Source: Planctomycetota bacterium
GTDB lineage: Bacteria; Planctomycetota; J058; J103
Assembly (NCBI GenBank): GCA_026004615.1
Contig: BPJM01000006.1
Coordinates: forward strand, 62,001-126,000
DNA length: 64,000 bases
Reading direction: 5' to 3'
In this document: positions 8,199-18,760 of the stretch, piece by piece
Layout of the letters: each line of letters starts with the position of its first letter
Position numbering within the stretch: the stretch's first letter is position 1
Translations under genes and position numbers: made by a program
The notes under the pieces: generated by a model
Database searches by the model: none
Told to the model about the DNA's origin: nothing
Seen by the model: only the letters and a program-made list of their open reading frames with translations

Positions 8199-8204
8199 TA
8201 TACT
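8199..8204 (+). promoter_or_regulatory. -10 box upstream of the FHA-kinase gene
   Basis: TATACT in the context GCGTATTCTATACTGAAGG, 54 bp before the chosen start at 8258. A -35 is not obvious. If this box is used, the ATG at 8210 would lie at the transcription start, which favours 8258 as the true start. Confidence 0.45.
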
Positions 8205-8257
8205 GAAGGATGCAGACCCGGAGAGGACGCGAGGGGCGAGGAGACGCCGCGCGGCCG

Positions 8258-9532
8258 ATGCTGTTGCAACTGCGGGCGATCAAGGGCAGGGAGCGCGGGC
8301 GCACCCTGCAGCTCGAAGACGGCGCGATCGCCGTCATGGGGCGCGCTCCCGACGTCGAGTTCAGCTTCGATGACCGCATGATGTCGCGCCGGCACGCCCG
8401 TTTCGAGGCGCGGGACGGCGTGGTCATCGTGACCGATCTCAACAGCTCCAACGGCACCTGGGTCAACGGCGAGCGCGTCCGCGAGCGCCGGCTGGCGCAC
8501 GGCGACCGGCTGCGGATCGGCGGCCACGTCTTCCATGTCGAGCTGCCGCACGAGGCGAGCGCGGGCCCCGGCCCGCGGCGGCCGCGCCAGGTCGCCTTCT
8601 GCGCGCGCTGCTACGCCGCCGTGCCGCTCGCCGAGGCGAGCGCCGATCCCACGGGCGCCGGGGCGCTCTGTCCCGGATGCGCGGGCGGCGATGCCTTCTC
8701 GCCCGACATCATCGAGGGCTTCAAGCTGGGCCAGCGGCTCGGCGCCGACAGCCTGGGTCCGGTCTTTTTGGCCTATCACCTGACGCTGCACAAGAAGGTG
8801 GCCATCAAGATCATCACGGCCGAGCGCGCGGTGGACGAGGTGGCGCTGCGGCGCTTCATCCGGGAGGCGAAGATCGGCGGCCGGCTGTTCCACCCCCACA
8901 TCGTCGAGATGTACGACGCGGCGCAGGCTGGCGGTCACTACTACATCAGCATGGAGTATGTGGGCGGCGAGAGCTTGCGGCAGCGGCTGGAACGGCAGGG
9001 ACCGCTGCCGGCGGGGGAGGCTGTGCGCATCGGGGCGGCGCTGGCGGCGGCGCTCGCCTATGCGCACGAGCGCGGGGTCATCCACCGCAACGTCCGCCCC
9101 GGCAGCGTGCTGCTGGGCGAGGCCGGGCAGGTCAAGCTCGGCGATTTCGGGCTGGCGCGGCTGCTCTCGCCGGACGAGCCCCGGCTGACCCCGCCGGGCG
9201 AACCCCTGGGCACGCTCTGTTACATGGCGCCGGAGCAGCTCGAAGACGCCGGCGCCGCCGATGCGCGCAGCGACGTGTTCGGGCTCGGCGCGACGCTCTA
9301 CCACGCGCTGGCGGGCAGCCCGCCGTTCCTCGCCCCCAGCATCCCGGAGATCCTGGCCAACGTTCGCTCCGGGGCGCTGGTGCCGCTGCGGCAGGCACGC
9401 CCCGATCTGCCGGCGGAGCTGGTGACCGCCATCGCCCACTGCCTGGCGCACGAACCCGCCCACCGCTACCAGAGCGCCGCCGAACTGGCCCAGGCGCTGC
9501 GCCGGCTGCTGCCGCCGGCGAACGCGAGCTGA
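8258..9532 (+). CDS. FHA domain - zinc ribbon - Ser/Thr protein kinase-like protein
   Basis: A 424-residue cytosolic protein. The FHA domain covers residues 3-95, with phosphothreonine-pocket signatures G-R, S-R-R-H and N-S-S-N-G-T. A short four-cysteine ribbon (CARC ... CPGC) lies at about 112-145. An eukaryotic-type kinase domain covers about 155-420. The ATP-site Lys is in VAIK (K184), DFG is present at D296, and the APE-like MAPEQ and the late Asp (SDVFGLG) are intact. The catalytic HRD motif reads HRN (Asn278) and the usual KPxN reads RPGS, so both the catalytic base and the metal-binding Asn are changed. It may be a pseudokinase that binds phosphorylated partners through its FHA domain. 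A VIT/vWA gene follows after 120 bp. Confidence 0.85.
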   Translation: MLLQLRAIKGRERGRTLQLEDGAIAVMGRAPDVEFSFDDRMMSRRHARFEARDGVVIVTDLNSSNGTWVNGERVRERRLAHGDRLRIGGHVFHVELPHEASAGPGPRRPRQVAFCARCYAAVPLAEASADPTGAGALCPGCAGGDAFSPDIIEGFKLGQRLGADSLGPVFLAYHLTLHKKVAIKIITAERAVDEVALRRFIREAKIGGRLFHPHIVEMYDAAQAGGHYYISMEYVGGESLRQRLERQGPLPAGEAVRIGAALAAALAYAHERGVIHRNVRPGSVLLGEAGQVKLGDFGLARLLSPDEPRLTPPGEPLGTLCYMAPEQLEDAGAADARSDVFGLGATLYHALAGSPPFLAPSIPEILANVRSGALVPLRQARPDLPAELVTAIAHCLAHEPAHRYQSAAELAQALRRLLPPANAS

Positions 9533-9652
9533 GCGCCCCGGCGAGGGCTGCCGGGCCCCCACCGGACCGTCTCGAATAGGGCCGGCCGCTCCCGGTCCTT
9601 CGAGGTGGAGGCTCCTGCTCGGGCCGGGCGGAGCGGCGCGGAGGGTCGAGCG

Positions 9653-12049
9653 ATGCAGAGCAGTGGCAGAGGCGTTCTGGGGGCAGTGCTCGTGGTCGCA
9701 CTCGCGGCATGGGGCGCGTGGGCGCCCGCGGCGCGTGCCGACGGGTTCATCATCGTGGTGCCGCCCGGGCCGCCCCATCCGCCCGGGCCACCGCTGGTGG
9801 AGCCGCCGCTGCCGCCACCGCCGCCGCGCGAGGCGGCCTTCCCGCTCGCGGTCAAGCGCCACCAGGTCCGCGTCACCATCCGCGACCAGCACGCGCTCAC
9901 CGAGGTCGACCAGGTGTTCGCCAATCCGCGGCCGCACCCGGTCGAGGGCACCTATCTGTTCCCGCTGCCGCGCGGGGCGGCGGTGGCCGGCTTCGCCATG
10001 GAGGTGGGGGGCAAGCAGGTCCAGGCGGAGCTGCTGGAGGCGGAGCGGGCGCGCGAGCTGTATACCTCGATCGTCCGCCGGCTGCGCGATCCGGCGCTAT
10101 TGGAGTACGCGGATCGGGGGGCGCTGCGCGCCCGCATCTTCCCCATCCCCGCGCACGGCGAGGTGCGGGTGCAGCTGCGCTACGAGCAGGTGCTCGAGGC
10201 CGAGGCCGGACTGGTGGAATACCTCTATCCGCTCAACACCGAGCGGTTCAGCGCGCGGCCGCTGGAGCTGTGCGCGATCGAGGTGCGGCTGGACGAGCCC
10301 GCGAGCACGGTCTTCTCGCCGAGCCACCCGGTCGAGGTGGAGCGCCATGCGGATGGCACCGCCCGCGTGAGCTGGGAGGCGCAGCAGGTGCTTCCGGACA
10401 CCGACTTCTCGCTGCTGTACCAGCGCCGCGCGAGCGCCGACGCCCTGGTGGGCATCTCGGTCGTCTCGCACCGGCAGCCCGGCGAGGATGGCTGGTTCAT
10501 GCTGCTGCTCGACCCGGACGCGGCGGCGGCGCAGCTCGAGCCCCAGCCCAAGGACGTCGTCTTCGTGCTGGACACCTCGGGCAGCATGGCGGGCCCCAAG
10601 CTCGAGCAGGCGCGGGCCGCGCTGCGCTATTGCCTGCAGGCGCTCGACCGGCGCGACCGGTTCGCGCTGATCGAGTTCGCCACCGAGGCGCGGACCTGGC
10701 GCGAGGAGCTGCTGGCTGCCACCCCCGAAACGGTGGCAGCGGCGCTGGAGCGGGTGGATGCGCTGGCGGCACGCGGCGGCACCAACCTGGAGGGCGCGCT
10801 GCGCGCGGCGCTCGCGTTGCCGGGAGCGGCCGAGCGCCCCTTCCTGATCGTGCTGATCACCGATGGAGCGCCGACGATCGGGGTGACGGCGCCCGAGGAG
10901 ATCGAGCGCGCGGTCGCGCAGGCGCGCCAGGCGCGCCCGGATGCGACCGGGGTGCGGCTGTTCTGCCTCGGGGTGGGCGCCGAACTCAACGTGGCGCTGC
11001 TCGACCGGCTGGCGGAGCACAACCGCGGCGCGCGGAGCTACGTCGGCCCCCGCGAGTCGATCGAGCACAAGGTCTCCGCGTTCTTCGACAAGGTCCGCTG
11101 GCCGGTGCTGTCCGGGCTGGAGATCGAGCTCCGGGGTGCGGGCGCGCACGATCTGTACCCGCGGCCGCTGCCCGATCTGTTCAAGGGCGGGCAGCTGGCC
11201 GTGCTCGGCCGCTACACCGAGCCGGGATCCCACCAGGTGCGGGTACGCGGCACGATCGGCGGCACGCGCGTGGAGGTGGTGCAGCCGGTCGAGCTCGCCG
11301 GCGGGGCGCGGGCGGCCTGGCTGCCGCGCGCGCACGCGGTGCGCAAGGTGGCGTACCTGCTCGACCAGATGCGGCTGCACGGAGAGCAGCCCGAACTGCG
11401 CGCGGAGGTGGTGCGGCTGGCCAAGCTCCATGGCGTCGTGACGCCGTACACGAGCTATCTGATCGTCGAGGAGGAGCAACACGCCGCCGGGGCCAGCCCC
11501 GGGGTGCGGCCGCACACGGCCGTGCGCGCCATCGAGGAGCTGCGCCGGCGGGCGCACGGCTATGGCGATGCGGAGCGCGCCGCGCGCCAGGTGATCGGGG
11601 GCCAGCAGGTGGCCGGCGCGGACGCGGCAGCGGCGAGCGAGGCGCTGGCGCGGCTGGCGGGCGCAGGCGAGGCGGGCGGCCCACCGCGGCCGGCGGCCGC
11701 CCCGCGGCCCGAGGAAGCGGCCGGCCTGGTGCTGGGCGCCGGAGGGCGGTTCGCGCCCTCGGAGCCAGGGGCCGCCGCGCAGGCCGAGGCCGCCGCGCAG
11801 GCGGTCGCCCAGCTGGTCAGGGTCGTCGCCGGCCGGACCTTCTATCGCGACGGCGAGGTCTGGGTCGAGGCGGCGCTGGGCCCGGAGGCGGCCGCCAGCG
11901 CCGAGAAGATCGCCTACCTCTCGGACGCCTACTTCGAGCTGCTGGCCCGCCAGCCCCAGGCCGGGGTCTTCCTCGCGCTCGGCGAGCGCGTGCGCTTCCG
12001 GCTCGGCAGCCGCGTCATCGAGATCGTGCCGGCGGCACAGGGCGGCTAG
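9653..12049 (+). CDS. exported VIT and vWA domain protein
   Basis: A 798-residue protein with a signal peptide (cleavage near residue 30, ...AAWGAWAPAARA), a Pro-rich linker (35-65), a VIT domain (about 65-195, like inter-alpha-trypsin inhibitor proteins; VFANPRPHPVEGTYLFPLP) and a vWA domain whose MIDAS DxSxS starts at D307 (VLDTSGSM). TNLEGAL and ITDGAP continue the metal site. A long C-terminal region follows with Ala-rich segments. Such proteins are predicted to bind other proteins in a metal-dependent way at the cell surface, but no defined role is known. The ATG at 9653 is preceded by GGAGGG. The stop is followed by a 600-bp region with no clear gene. Confidence 0.85.
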   Translation: MQSSGRGVLGAVLVVALAAWGAWAPAARADGFIIVVPPGPPHPPGPPLVEPPLPPPPPREAAFPLAVKRHQVRVTIRDQHALTEVDQVFANPRPHPVEGTYLFPLPRGAAVAGFAMEVGGKQVQAELLEAERARELYTSIVRRLRDPALLEYADRGALRARIFPIPAHGEVRVQLRYEQVLEAEAGLVEYLYPLNTERFSARPLELCAIEVRLDEPASTVFSPSHPVEVERHADGTARVSWEAQQVLPDTDFSLLYQRRASADALVGISVVSHRQPGEDGWFMLLLDPDAAAAQLEPQPKDVVFVLDTSGSMAGPKLEQARAALRYCLQALDRRDRFALIEFATEARTWREELLAATPETVAAALERVDALAARGGTNLEGALRAALALPGAAERPFLIVLITDGAPTIGVTAPEEIERAVAQARQARPDATGVRLFCLGVGAELNVALLDRLAEHNRGARSYVGPRESIEHKVSAFFDKVRWPVLSGLEIELRGAGAHDLYPRPLPDLFKGGQLAVLGRYTEPGSHQVRVRGTIGGTRVEVVQPVELAGGARAAWLPRAHAVRKVAYLLDQMRLHGEQPELRAEVVRLAKLHGVVTPYTSYLIVEEEQHAAGASPGVRPHTAVRAIEELRRRAHGYGDAERAARQVIGGQQVAGADAAAASEALARLAGAGEAGGPPRPAAAPRPEEAAGLVLGAGGRFAPSEPGAAAQAEAAAQAVAQLVRVVAGRTFYRDGEVWVEAALGPEAAASAEKIAYLSDAYFELLARQPQAGVFLALGERVRFRLGSRVIEIVPAAQGG

Positions 12050-12566
12050 CGCCGGGCGCCGCGGCAGCCGGGGGCCGGCGGCGTAGCGTTGGGGCGCTCC
12101 GGCGAGCGCGCGCCGCACCCGAGCTGCTCGCCGCGCACGCGCTCTCCCGCGCGCTGCCCGAGGCGCGGCGCGCCTGCGGCCGCGGCAGCTGCTGCTCCGC
12201 GACCCGGTGTTCGGCCCCCGGCTCGCCCGCGCCCCGGGGCCTGCGCGCGGGGGCGGTTTCGCTGCAGCTGGTGCAGGCGTTCGTGCTCGTCGGTGCGCGG
12301 CCTCTGGCCGCGGAGGCGTGCCGCCCCGCGGTGGAGGACGGCGAGCTGGACGGCGCCCAGCTCGTGGCCTACTAGCTCGCCCCGCGCGGCGCGCGCCCCA
12401 AGCGCGCCCTGTTGCTCGCGCCGGCGCCCGCCGCGGCATACGCCGACCTTCCCGCTGCCCAGAGCCCGGAGCCAGCTGCCCCTAGGGTGCGCGCCCCCGA
12501 CCACGCCGCCAGTGCGCACACTGCGGTATTGCGGGCGTCGGACGGGTCTGGTAGGATCGGAGTCCG
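12050..12566. other. intergenic region with a possible coding remnant
   Basis: No intact gene recognised. On the plus strand, the frame from about 12086 to 12375 shows strong G/C third-position bias and a plausible segment AVSLQLVQAFVLVGARPLAAEA. It continues in the same frame past a TAG (12373-12375) to about 12480. This may be a decayed gene, but in DNA of this GC content the bias alone is weak evidence. Confidence 0.25.
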
Positions 12567-12586
12567 CTTGTGAAAAGTTTCACAAG
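12567..12586. promoter_or_regulatory. perfect CRP-type palindrome in front of the act-cox operon
   Basis: A 20-bp inverted repeat with 9-bp arms CTTGTGAAA / TTTCACAAG. It contains TGTGA-N6-TCACA exactly as in the CRP consensus, 69 bp before the actA start. It stands out as AT-rich in a GC-rich region. A possible -10 (TAGGAT) lies just upstream, which would place the site near the transcription start. Regulation by a CRP/FNR-family protein is inferred, not shown. Confidence 0.65.
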
Positions 12587-12654
12587 CACACCGCCGTGCC
12601 GCCTCCAGCGCGGAGGGACGCCGGCAGCCACAGGCTCGGTGGGGGAGGGGGACG

Positions 12655-13302
12655 TTGGCGCAGCTCTTCCCGAAGTGGACCAACAAGACGCCCCGGATGG
12701 TCGCGTCGTTTTTCGGGGTCGGGGCGGTCGGCGCCACCCTGGTCGTCTGGAAGTTCTTCGCGCCGGGGTTTCTCTGGGCCGGCTACCGGCCCCAGCAGCC
12801 GGTGCCCTACAGCCACCTGCTGCACGTGGGCCAGCTGGGCCTGGACTGCCGCTACTGCCACACCGGGGTGGAGCGCGGCGCCAAGGCCGCGGTCCCGCCG
12901 GCCGCCACCTGCATGAACTGCCACCGCACGATCCGGGCGGACAGCCCTCTTCTGGCGCCCATCCGCGAGGCCGCCGCCGGGGGCAAGGCGGTGGAGTGGG
13001 TCAAGGTGCACGGGCTCGCCGACTACGTCTACTTCGACCACAGCCGGCACGTCAACGCGGGTATCGGATGCGTGAGTTGCCACGGGCGGATCGACCAGAT
13101 GGAGGTGGTGCGCCAGGTCGCCCCGCTGAGCATGTTCTGGTGCCTGGACTGCCACCGCGCGCCGGAGAACCACCTGCGGCCGCGCGAGCATGTGACCTCG
13201 ATGGACTGGAAGGCCGAGCCCGATCAGCGCACGCTCGGGCTCAGGCTCAAGCAGGAGCGCGGAATCAACCCGCCGCAGCACTGCTCGGCCTGCCACCGCT
13301 GA
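12655..13302 (+). CDS. actA: alternative complex III subunit ActA, pentaheme cytochrome c
   Basis: A 215-residue multiheme cytochrome with five CxxCH motifs (Cys at residues 65, 86, 139, 163 and 210). Its single N-terminal membrane anchor (about 14-33, VASFFGVGAVGATLVVWKFF) is uncleaved. ActA is the periplasmic electron-exit subunit of alternative complex III, the quinol:cytochrome c/oxidase reductase that replaces bc1. The last CSACH is only two residues from the end. The TTG start at 12655 follows GGGGGAGGGG and is the only start that gives the anchor directly. It is the first gene of the operon, 69 bp downstream of a CRP-type palindrome. Confidence 0.92.
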   Translation: MAQLFPKWTNKTPRMVASFFGVGAVGATLVVWKFFAPGFLWAGYRPQQPVPYSHLLHVGQLGLDCRYCHTGVERGAKAAVPPAATCMNCHRTIRADSPLLAPIREAAAGGKAVEWVKVHGLADYVYFDHSRHVNAGIGCVSCHGRIDQMEVVRQVAPLSMFWCLDCHRAPENHLRPREHVTSMDWKAEPDQRTLGLRLKQERGINPPQHCSACHR

Positions 13303-13362
13303 GCGCGGCGGTGGGCAGAGCGGTGCCGCGGCGAAAACGATGCGAGCCGGGGGACAGCGCGG

Positions 13363-16300
13363 ATGACGCAGCGCGAGCGCACGGAGCGGGGGACCTCGGT
13401 GGGCGAGGCGATCCTGGCTGGGCCCGGCGGTGAGCGGGCAGCGGCGCCGGTGCCGGCCGATCACCGGGCGCAGGGCCCGCCCGGCGATGGGCTACCTTCC
13501 CTGGCGGCTGGCACAGAAGCCGGCGGGGCGGGCGCGCCGGCAGCGGGCGAGCAGCCGGGACCGCCCCGCTACTGGTTGAGCCTCGAAGCCTACGAGGGCG
13601 CCCCGGGCTATCGCGAGCGGATCGCCAACGAGTTCCCGCCGGGGGCGACGGAGCTGGAGACCACCGCGCTCAGCCGCCGCCGCTTCCTGCAGCTGCTGGG
13701 GGCGTCGGCGGCGCTGGCCGGCACCGCTGGCTGCGACATCCTGCGGCGGCCGGTCGAGAAGGTGGTGCCGTACGCCGAGCGGCCCGAGATCCTGCTGCCC
13801 GGCGAACCGCTGTACTACGCCACCGGGTATACGCGCGGCGGGGTGACCACCGGGATCGTGGTCAAGTCCGCCGACGGGCGCCCGATCAAGGTCGAGGGCA
13901 ACCCCGACCACCCGGCGAGCAGCGGCGGCACCGATGTCTTCATGCAGGCCTCGGTGCTGGACGTATACGACCCGGACCGCTCCTTCCGCGTGCTGGAGCG
14001 CGGCGAGCCGCGGGCGTGGGCGGACTGGGACCGGTTCGCCCGCAGGCACTTCCGGGAGCTCTTGCGCAACGGCGGCGAGGGCCTGGTGGTGCTCGCCGAG
14101 CCGCAGGGCTCGCCCACGCTGCAGTGGGTGCGCGAGCGGCTGCTGGAGAAGATGCCGCGCGCGCGCTGGGTGGCGTGGGAGCCGCTGCACCGCGACCAGG
14201 TGTACGCCGGTACCCGGATCGCCTTCGGCCGCCCGCTGGAGGTGCTCCACCGCCTGGAGCAGGCCGAGGTGATCGTCGCGCTCGATGCCGACTTCACCTT
14301 CGGCGGGCCGGACAGCGTGGCGGCGCTGCGCGCCTTCGCCCGCCGGCGCAACCGCTTCGAGCAGCAGCGGCGCAACCCCGAGGCCGTCTCGCCGAGCAAC
14401 CGGCTGTATGCGGTGGAGCCCCATTACACCCCGACCAGCTCGCTCGCCGATCACCGCCTGGCGCTGCCGGCGGGGCAGGTCGCGGGCTTTCTCGAGGCGC
14501 TGGCGGGCGCGCTGCTCGCCGAGGGGCTGGAGGTGGCGGGCCTGCCGGCCGCCCTGGGCAAGCGGCTCGCCCAGGCGGCGGCCGAGCACCCCTTCCCCGA
14601 GCGCTGGCCGCGGGCGCTGGCGCGGGATCTGTTGCGGCACCGCGGCCGCGGGCTGATCGTGCTCGGCCCGCGCCAGCCGGCGCACGCGCACGCGCTCGCC
14701 GCCGCGCTCAACCGCGCGCTGGGCAACGACCGGCCCGGCGGCCCGGTGGCCTACCTGCCGCCGCTCGACCCGCGCGCGGTGGCCCAGAGTGCGGACCTGC
14801 AGGCGCTGGTAGCGGACATGCAGGCCGGCAAGGTCGGCACGCTGGTGGTGCTCGGAGGCAACCCGGTCTACGACGCGCCGGCGGATCTCGGCCTGGCCGA
14901 GGCCCTGGGCAAGGTGCCGACCGTGGTGCGGCTCGGGCTGTACGAGGACGAGACCTCGGCGGTGGCCAGCTGGCACCTGCCGCGCGCGCACGAGCTGGAA
15001 TCCTGGGGCGACGGGCGGGCGCTGGACGGCACGGCGTGTCTGATCCAGCCGCTGATCGCGCCGCTGTATGGGGGGCGCTCCGATCTCGACCTGCTGGTCC
15101 AGATCGCCGCGCTGCCGGAGACCAACGCCTACCGCGCCGTGCAGTCGTACTGGCGGACGCAGCGCGAGCTGCCGGGCGAGGGCGAGTTCGAGGCGCGCTG
15201 GCGGCGGGCGCTGCACCTGGGCGTGCTGCAGGGCACGGCGCTGGAGCCGCTGGTGCCGGCGCTGGACTGGGAGGCGATCGCGCGGGCGCTGCCCGCGGCG
15301 AGCTTCCTGCCCCCGCCGAGCAGCGAGCGGCTGGAGGTAGCGTTCGAGCGCGATCCGCGGGTCTACGATGGCCGCTACGCCAACAACGCTTGGCTGCAGG
15401 AGCTGCCCGACCCCATCACCAAGCTTTGCTGGGACAACGCCGCGCTCATGAGCCTGGGCACGGCGAAGGCGCTCGGCCTGGCGGCTGGGGATCTCGTCGA
15501 GCTGGAGCTCGCAGGGCGTCGGCTGGAGATCGCCGCCTGGCCGGTGCCCGGGCATGCCGATGGCGCGATCACGCTCACGCTCGGTTACGGGCGCACGCGC
15601 AGTGGGCGGCTCGGCACCGGGGTGGGGTTCGATACCTACCGGTTGCGCACGGCGGGCGCGCCCTGGATCGCCCAGGGGGCGCGGGTGCGGCGGCTCGGGC
15701 GGCGGTACGAGCTGGCCTGCACCCAGGACCATCACGACGTCGACGTCAACCGCGGCAGCGGCCACATGCACGAGCGGCCGATCGTGCGGGAGGTGGAGCT
15801 CGCGGTGCTGCTCGGCGAGGGGTTCCAGCCCCAGCGCGACCTGCGGCCGCCCGAGGCTCCCGTCCCGCGCGACCCCAAGACCGGGCAGCCGCTCGGCTCG
15901 CTCTGGCAGGAGTTCGACTACTCCAAGGGCCAGCAGTGGGGGATGGCGATCGACCTCAACGCCTGCAACGGCTGCAACGCGTGCGTGATCGCCTGCCAGG
16001 CCGAGAACAACATCCCGATCGTCGGCAAGCGCGAGGTGATCCGCGGGCGGGAGATGCACTGGATCCGGATCGACCGCTACTTCAGCGGCCATCCCTTCGC
16101 GCCGCTCATGGTCAACCAGCCGATGCCGTGCCAGCAGTGCGAGAACGCGCCGTGCGAGTCGGTCTGCCCGGTCGGCGCGACCTCGCACTCGCCCGACGGC
16201 CTCAACGACATGGTCTACAACCGGTGCATCGGCACGCGCTACTGCTCGAACAACTGCCCGTTCAAGGTGCGGCGCTTCAACTACTTCAACTTCACCTGGC

Positions 16301-16659
16301 AGATGTTCGAGAAGGGCGATCCCAAGCCGCTGCCGCTGGTCAACAATCCCGACGTCACGGTGCGCTTCCGCGGCGTCATGGAGAAGTGCACCTACTGCGT
16401 GCAGCGCATCCGGCGCGCGCAGCACGACGCCAAGATCGAGGGGCGGGACCGGGTCGCCGACGGCACCTTCACCTCGGCCTGCGCGCAGGCCTGCCCGGCG
16501 GATGCGATCGTGTTCGGGGATATCAACGACCCCGGGAGCCGGGTGAGCCGCATCAAGGCGAGCCGGCGCAACTACCACCTGTTCCCGGAGATGAACCTCC
16601 GGACCCGCACCTCCTACCTGGCGCGGGTGCGCAACCCCAACCCGGAGCTGGAGGGCTGA
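13363..16659 (+). CDS. actB: alternative complex III subunit ActB (molybdopterin-like plus FeS)
   Basis: A 1098-residue fused protein. The first two thirds resemble molybdopterin oxidoreductases without cofactor, and the last third is a ferredoxin-type FeS domain. A twin-arginine-like signal SRRRFLQLL starts at S104 after a long disordered N-terminus. It is followed by a lipobox-like AGC (Cys124), so the protein is probably exported folded and lipid-anchored. The FeS ligands begin with CNGCNACVIACQAEN at C868, then CQQCENAPCESVCPVG, CIGTRYCSNNCPF and CTYCV...ACAQACPADA, which suits three 4Fe-4S clusters and one 3Fe-4S cluster as in characterised ActB. The length suits the family. It lies between actA and actC. 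Confidence 0.92.
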   Translation: MTQRERTERGTSVGEAILAGPGGERAAAPVPADHRAQGPPGDGLPSLAAGTEAGGAGAPAAGEQPGPPRYWLSLEAYEGAPGYRERIANEFPPGATELETTALSRRRFLQLLGASAALAGTAGCDILRRPVEKVVPYAERPEILLPGEPLYYATGYTRGGVTTGIVVKSADGRPIKVEGNPDHPASSGGTDVFMQASVLDVYDPDRSFRVLERGEPRAWADWDRFARRHFRELLRNGGEGLVVLAEPQGSPTLQWVRERLLEKMPRARWVAWEPLHRDQVYAGTRIAFGRPLEVLHRLEQAEVIVALDADFTFGGPDSVAALRAFARRRNRFEQQRRNPEAVSPSNRLYAVEPHYTPTSSLADHRLALPAGQVAGFLEALAGALLAEGLEVAGLPAALGKRLAQAAAEHPFPERWPRALARDLLRHRGRGLIVLGPRQPAHAHALAAALNRALGNDRPGGPVAYLPPLDPRAVAQSADLQALVADMQAGKVGTLVVLGGNPVYDAPADLGLAEALGKVPTVVRLGLYEDETSAVASWHLPRAHELESWGDGRALDGTACLIQPLIAPLYGGRSDLDLLVQIAALPETNAYRAVQSYWRTQRELPGEGEFEARWRRALHLGVLQGTALEPLVPALDWEAIARALPAASFLPPPSSERLEVAFERDPRVYDGRYANNAWLQELPDPITKLCWDNAALMSLGTAKALGLAAGDLVELELAGRRLEIAAWPVPGHADGAITLTLGYGRTRSGRLGTGVGFDTYRLRTAGAPWIAQGARVRRLGRRYELACTQDHHDVDVNRGSGHMHERPIVREVELAVLLGEGFQPQRDLRPPEAPVPRDPKTGQPLGSLWQEFDYSKGQQWGMAIDLNACNGCNACVIACQAENNIPIVGKREVIRGREMHWIRIDRYFSGHPFAPLMVNQPMPCQQCENAPCESVCPVGATSHSPDGLNDMVYNRCIGTRYCSNNCPFKVRRFNYFNFTWQMFEKGDPKPLPLVNNPDVTVRFRGVMEKCTYCVQRIRRAQHDAKIEGRDRVADGTFTSACAQACPADAIVFGDINDPGSRVSRIKASRRNYHLFPEMNLRTRTSYLARVRNPNPELEG

Positions 16660-16701
16660 GCGACGGTGGTCGCGGAGGGAGCCGGGCGCGAGCGGGCCAC
16701 G

Positions 16702-18213
<1,512 letters not shown>

Positions 18214-18216
18214 GCC

Positions 18217-18759
18217 ATGTTGCCGGAACAGCGCATCCATGGTCTGGCCGCGGAGTTCGACACCCCGGGCGCGATCTACCGCGCCGCCCAGGCGTTGCGG
18301 TCCGAGGGCTACCAGCGCCTGGATGCGCACACCCCGTTTCCCATCCACGGCATGGAGAAGGTGCTGGGGCTGCCGCCCTCGCGCGTGCCGTGGATCTGTC
18401 TGGCCGGGGGGCTGTTCGGCTGCGCCGGGGCGCTGCTCCTGCAGTGGTGGACCAGCGCCGTGGACTACCCGTGGGTGATCTCGGGCAAGCCGCTGTTCAG
18501 CCTGCCGGCGTTCATCCCGATCACCTTCGAGCTGACGGTGCTGTTCGCCGCGTTCGGCGCCTTCTTCGGCATGCTGGCGCTCAACCGGCTGCCGCGCCCC
18601 CACCATCCGGTGTTCGGCTACAGCCGCTGGCAGCGCGTCACCGACGATCGGTTCCTGTTGATCGTCGAGGCGAGCGATCCCCTGTTCGATCTCGAGGAGA
18701 CGCCCCGGCGCCTGGAGCAGCTGGGCGGGCGCCACATCGAACTGCTGGAGGAGGAGTGA
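18217..18759 (+). CDS. actD: alternative complex III subunit ActD (DUF3341)
   Basis: A 180-residue membrane subunit of the DUF3341 family. A soluble N-terminal half (GLAAEFDTPGAIYRAAQALRSEGY, an alpha/beta ferredoxin-like start) is followed by two transmembrane helices (about 60-80 and 100-122) and a short acidic C-terminus. The signature TPFPIHGMEKVLGLP reads here as TPFPIHGMEKVLGL. ActD anchors and stabilises the complex and has no cofactor. It starts 3 bp after actC and stops 1 bp before the actE GTG, so translation is tightly coupled. Confidence 0.9.
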   Translation: MLPEQRIHGLAAEFDTPGAIYRAAQALRSEGYQRLDAHTPFPIHGMEKVLGLPPSRVPWICLAGGLFGCAGALLLQWWTSAVDYPWVISGKPLFSLPAFIPITFELTVLFAAFGAFFGMLALNRLPRPHHPVFGYSRWQRVTDDRFLLIVEASDPLFDLEETPRRLEQLGGRHIELLEEE

Positions 18760-18760
18760 G

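Noticed and set aside
13492..16578. A 1028-residue open frame opposite actB
   Set aside because: ActB on the plus strand is certain (Tat signal, FeS cysteines). The antisense frame has no domain.
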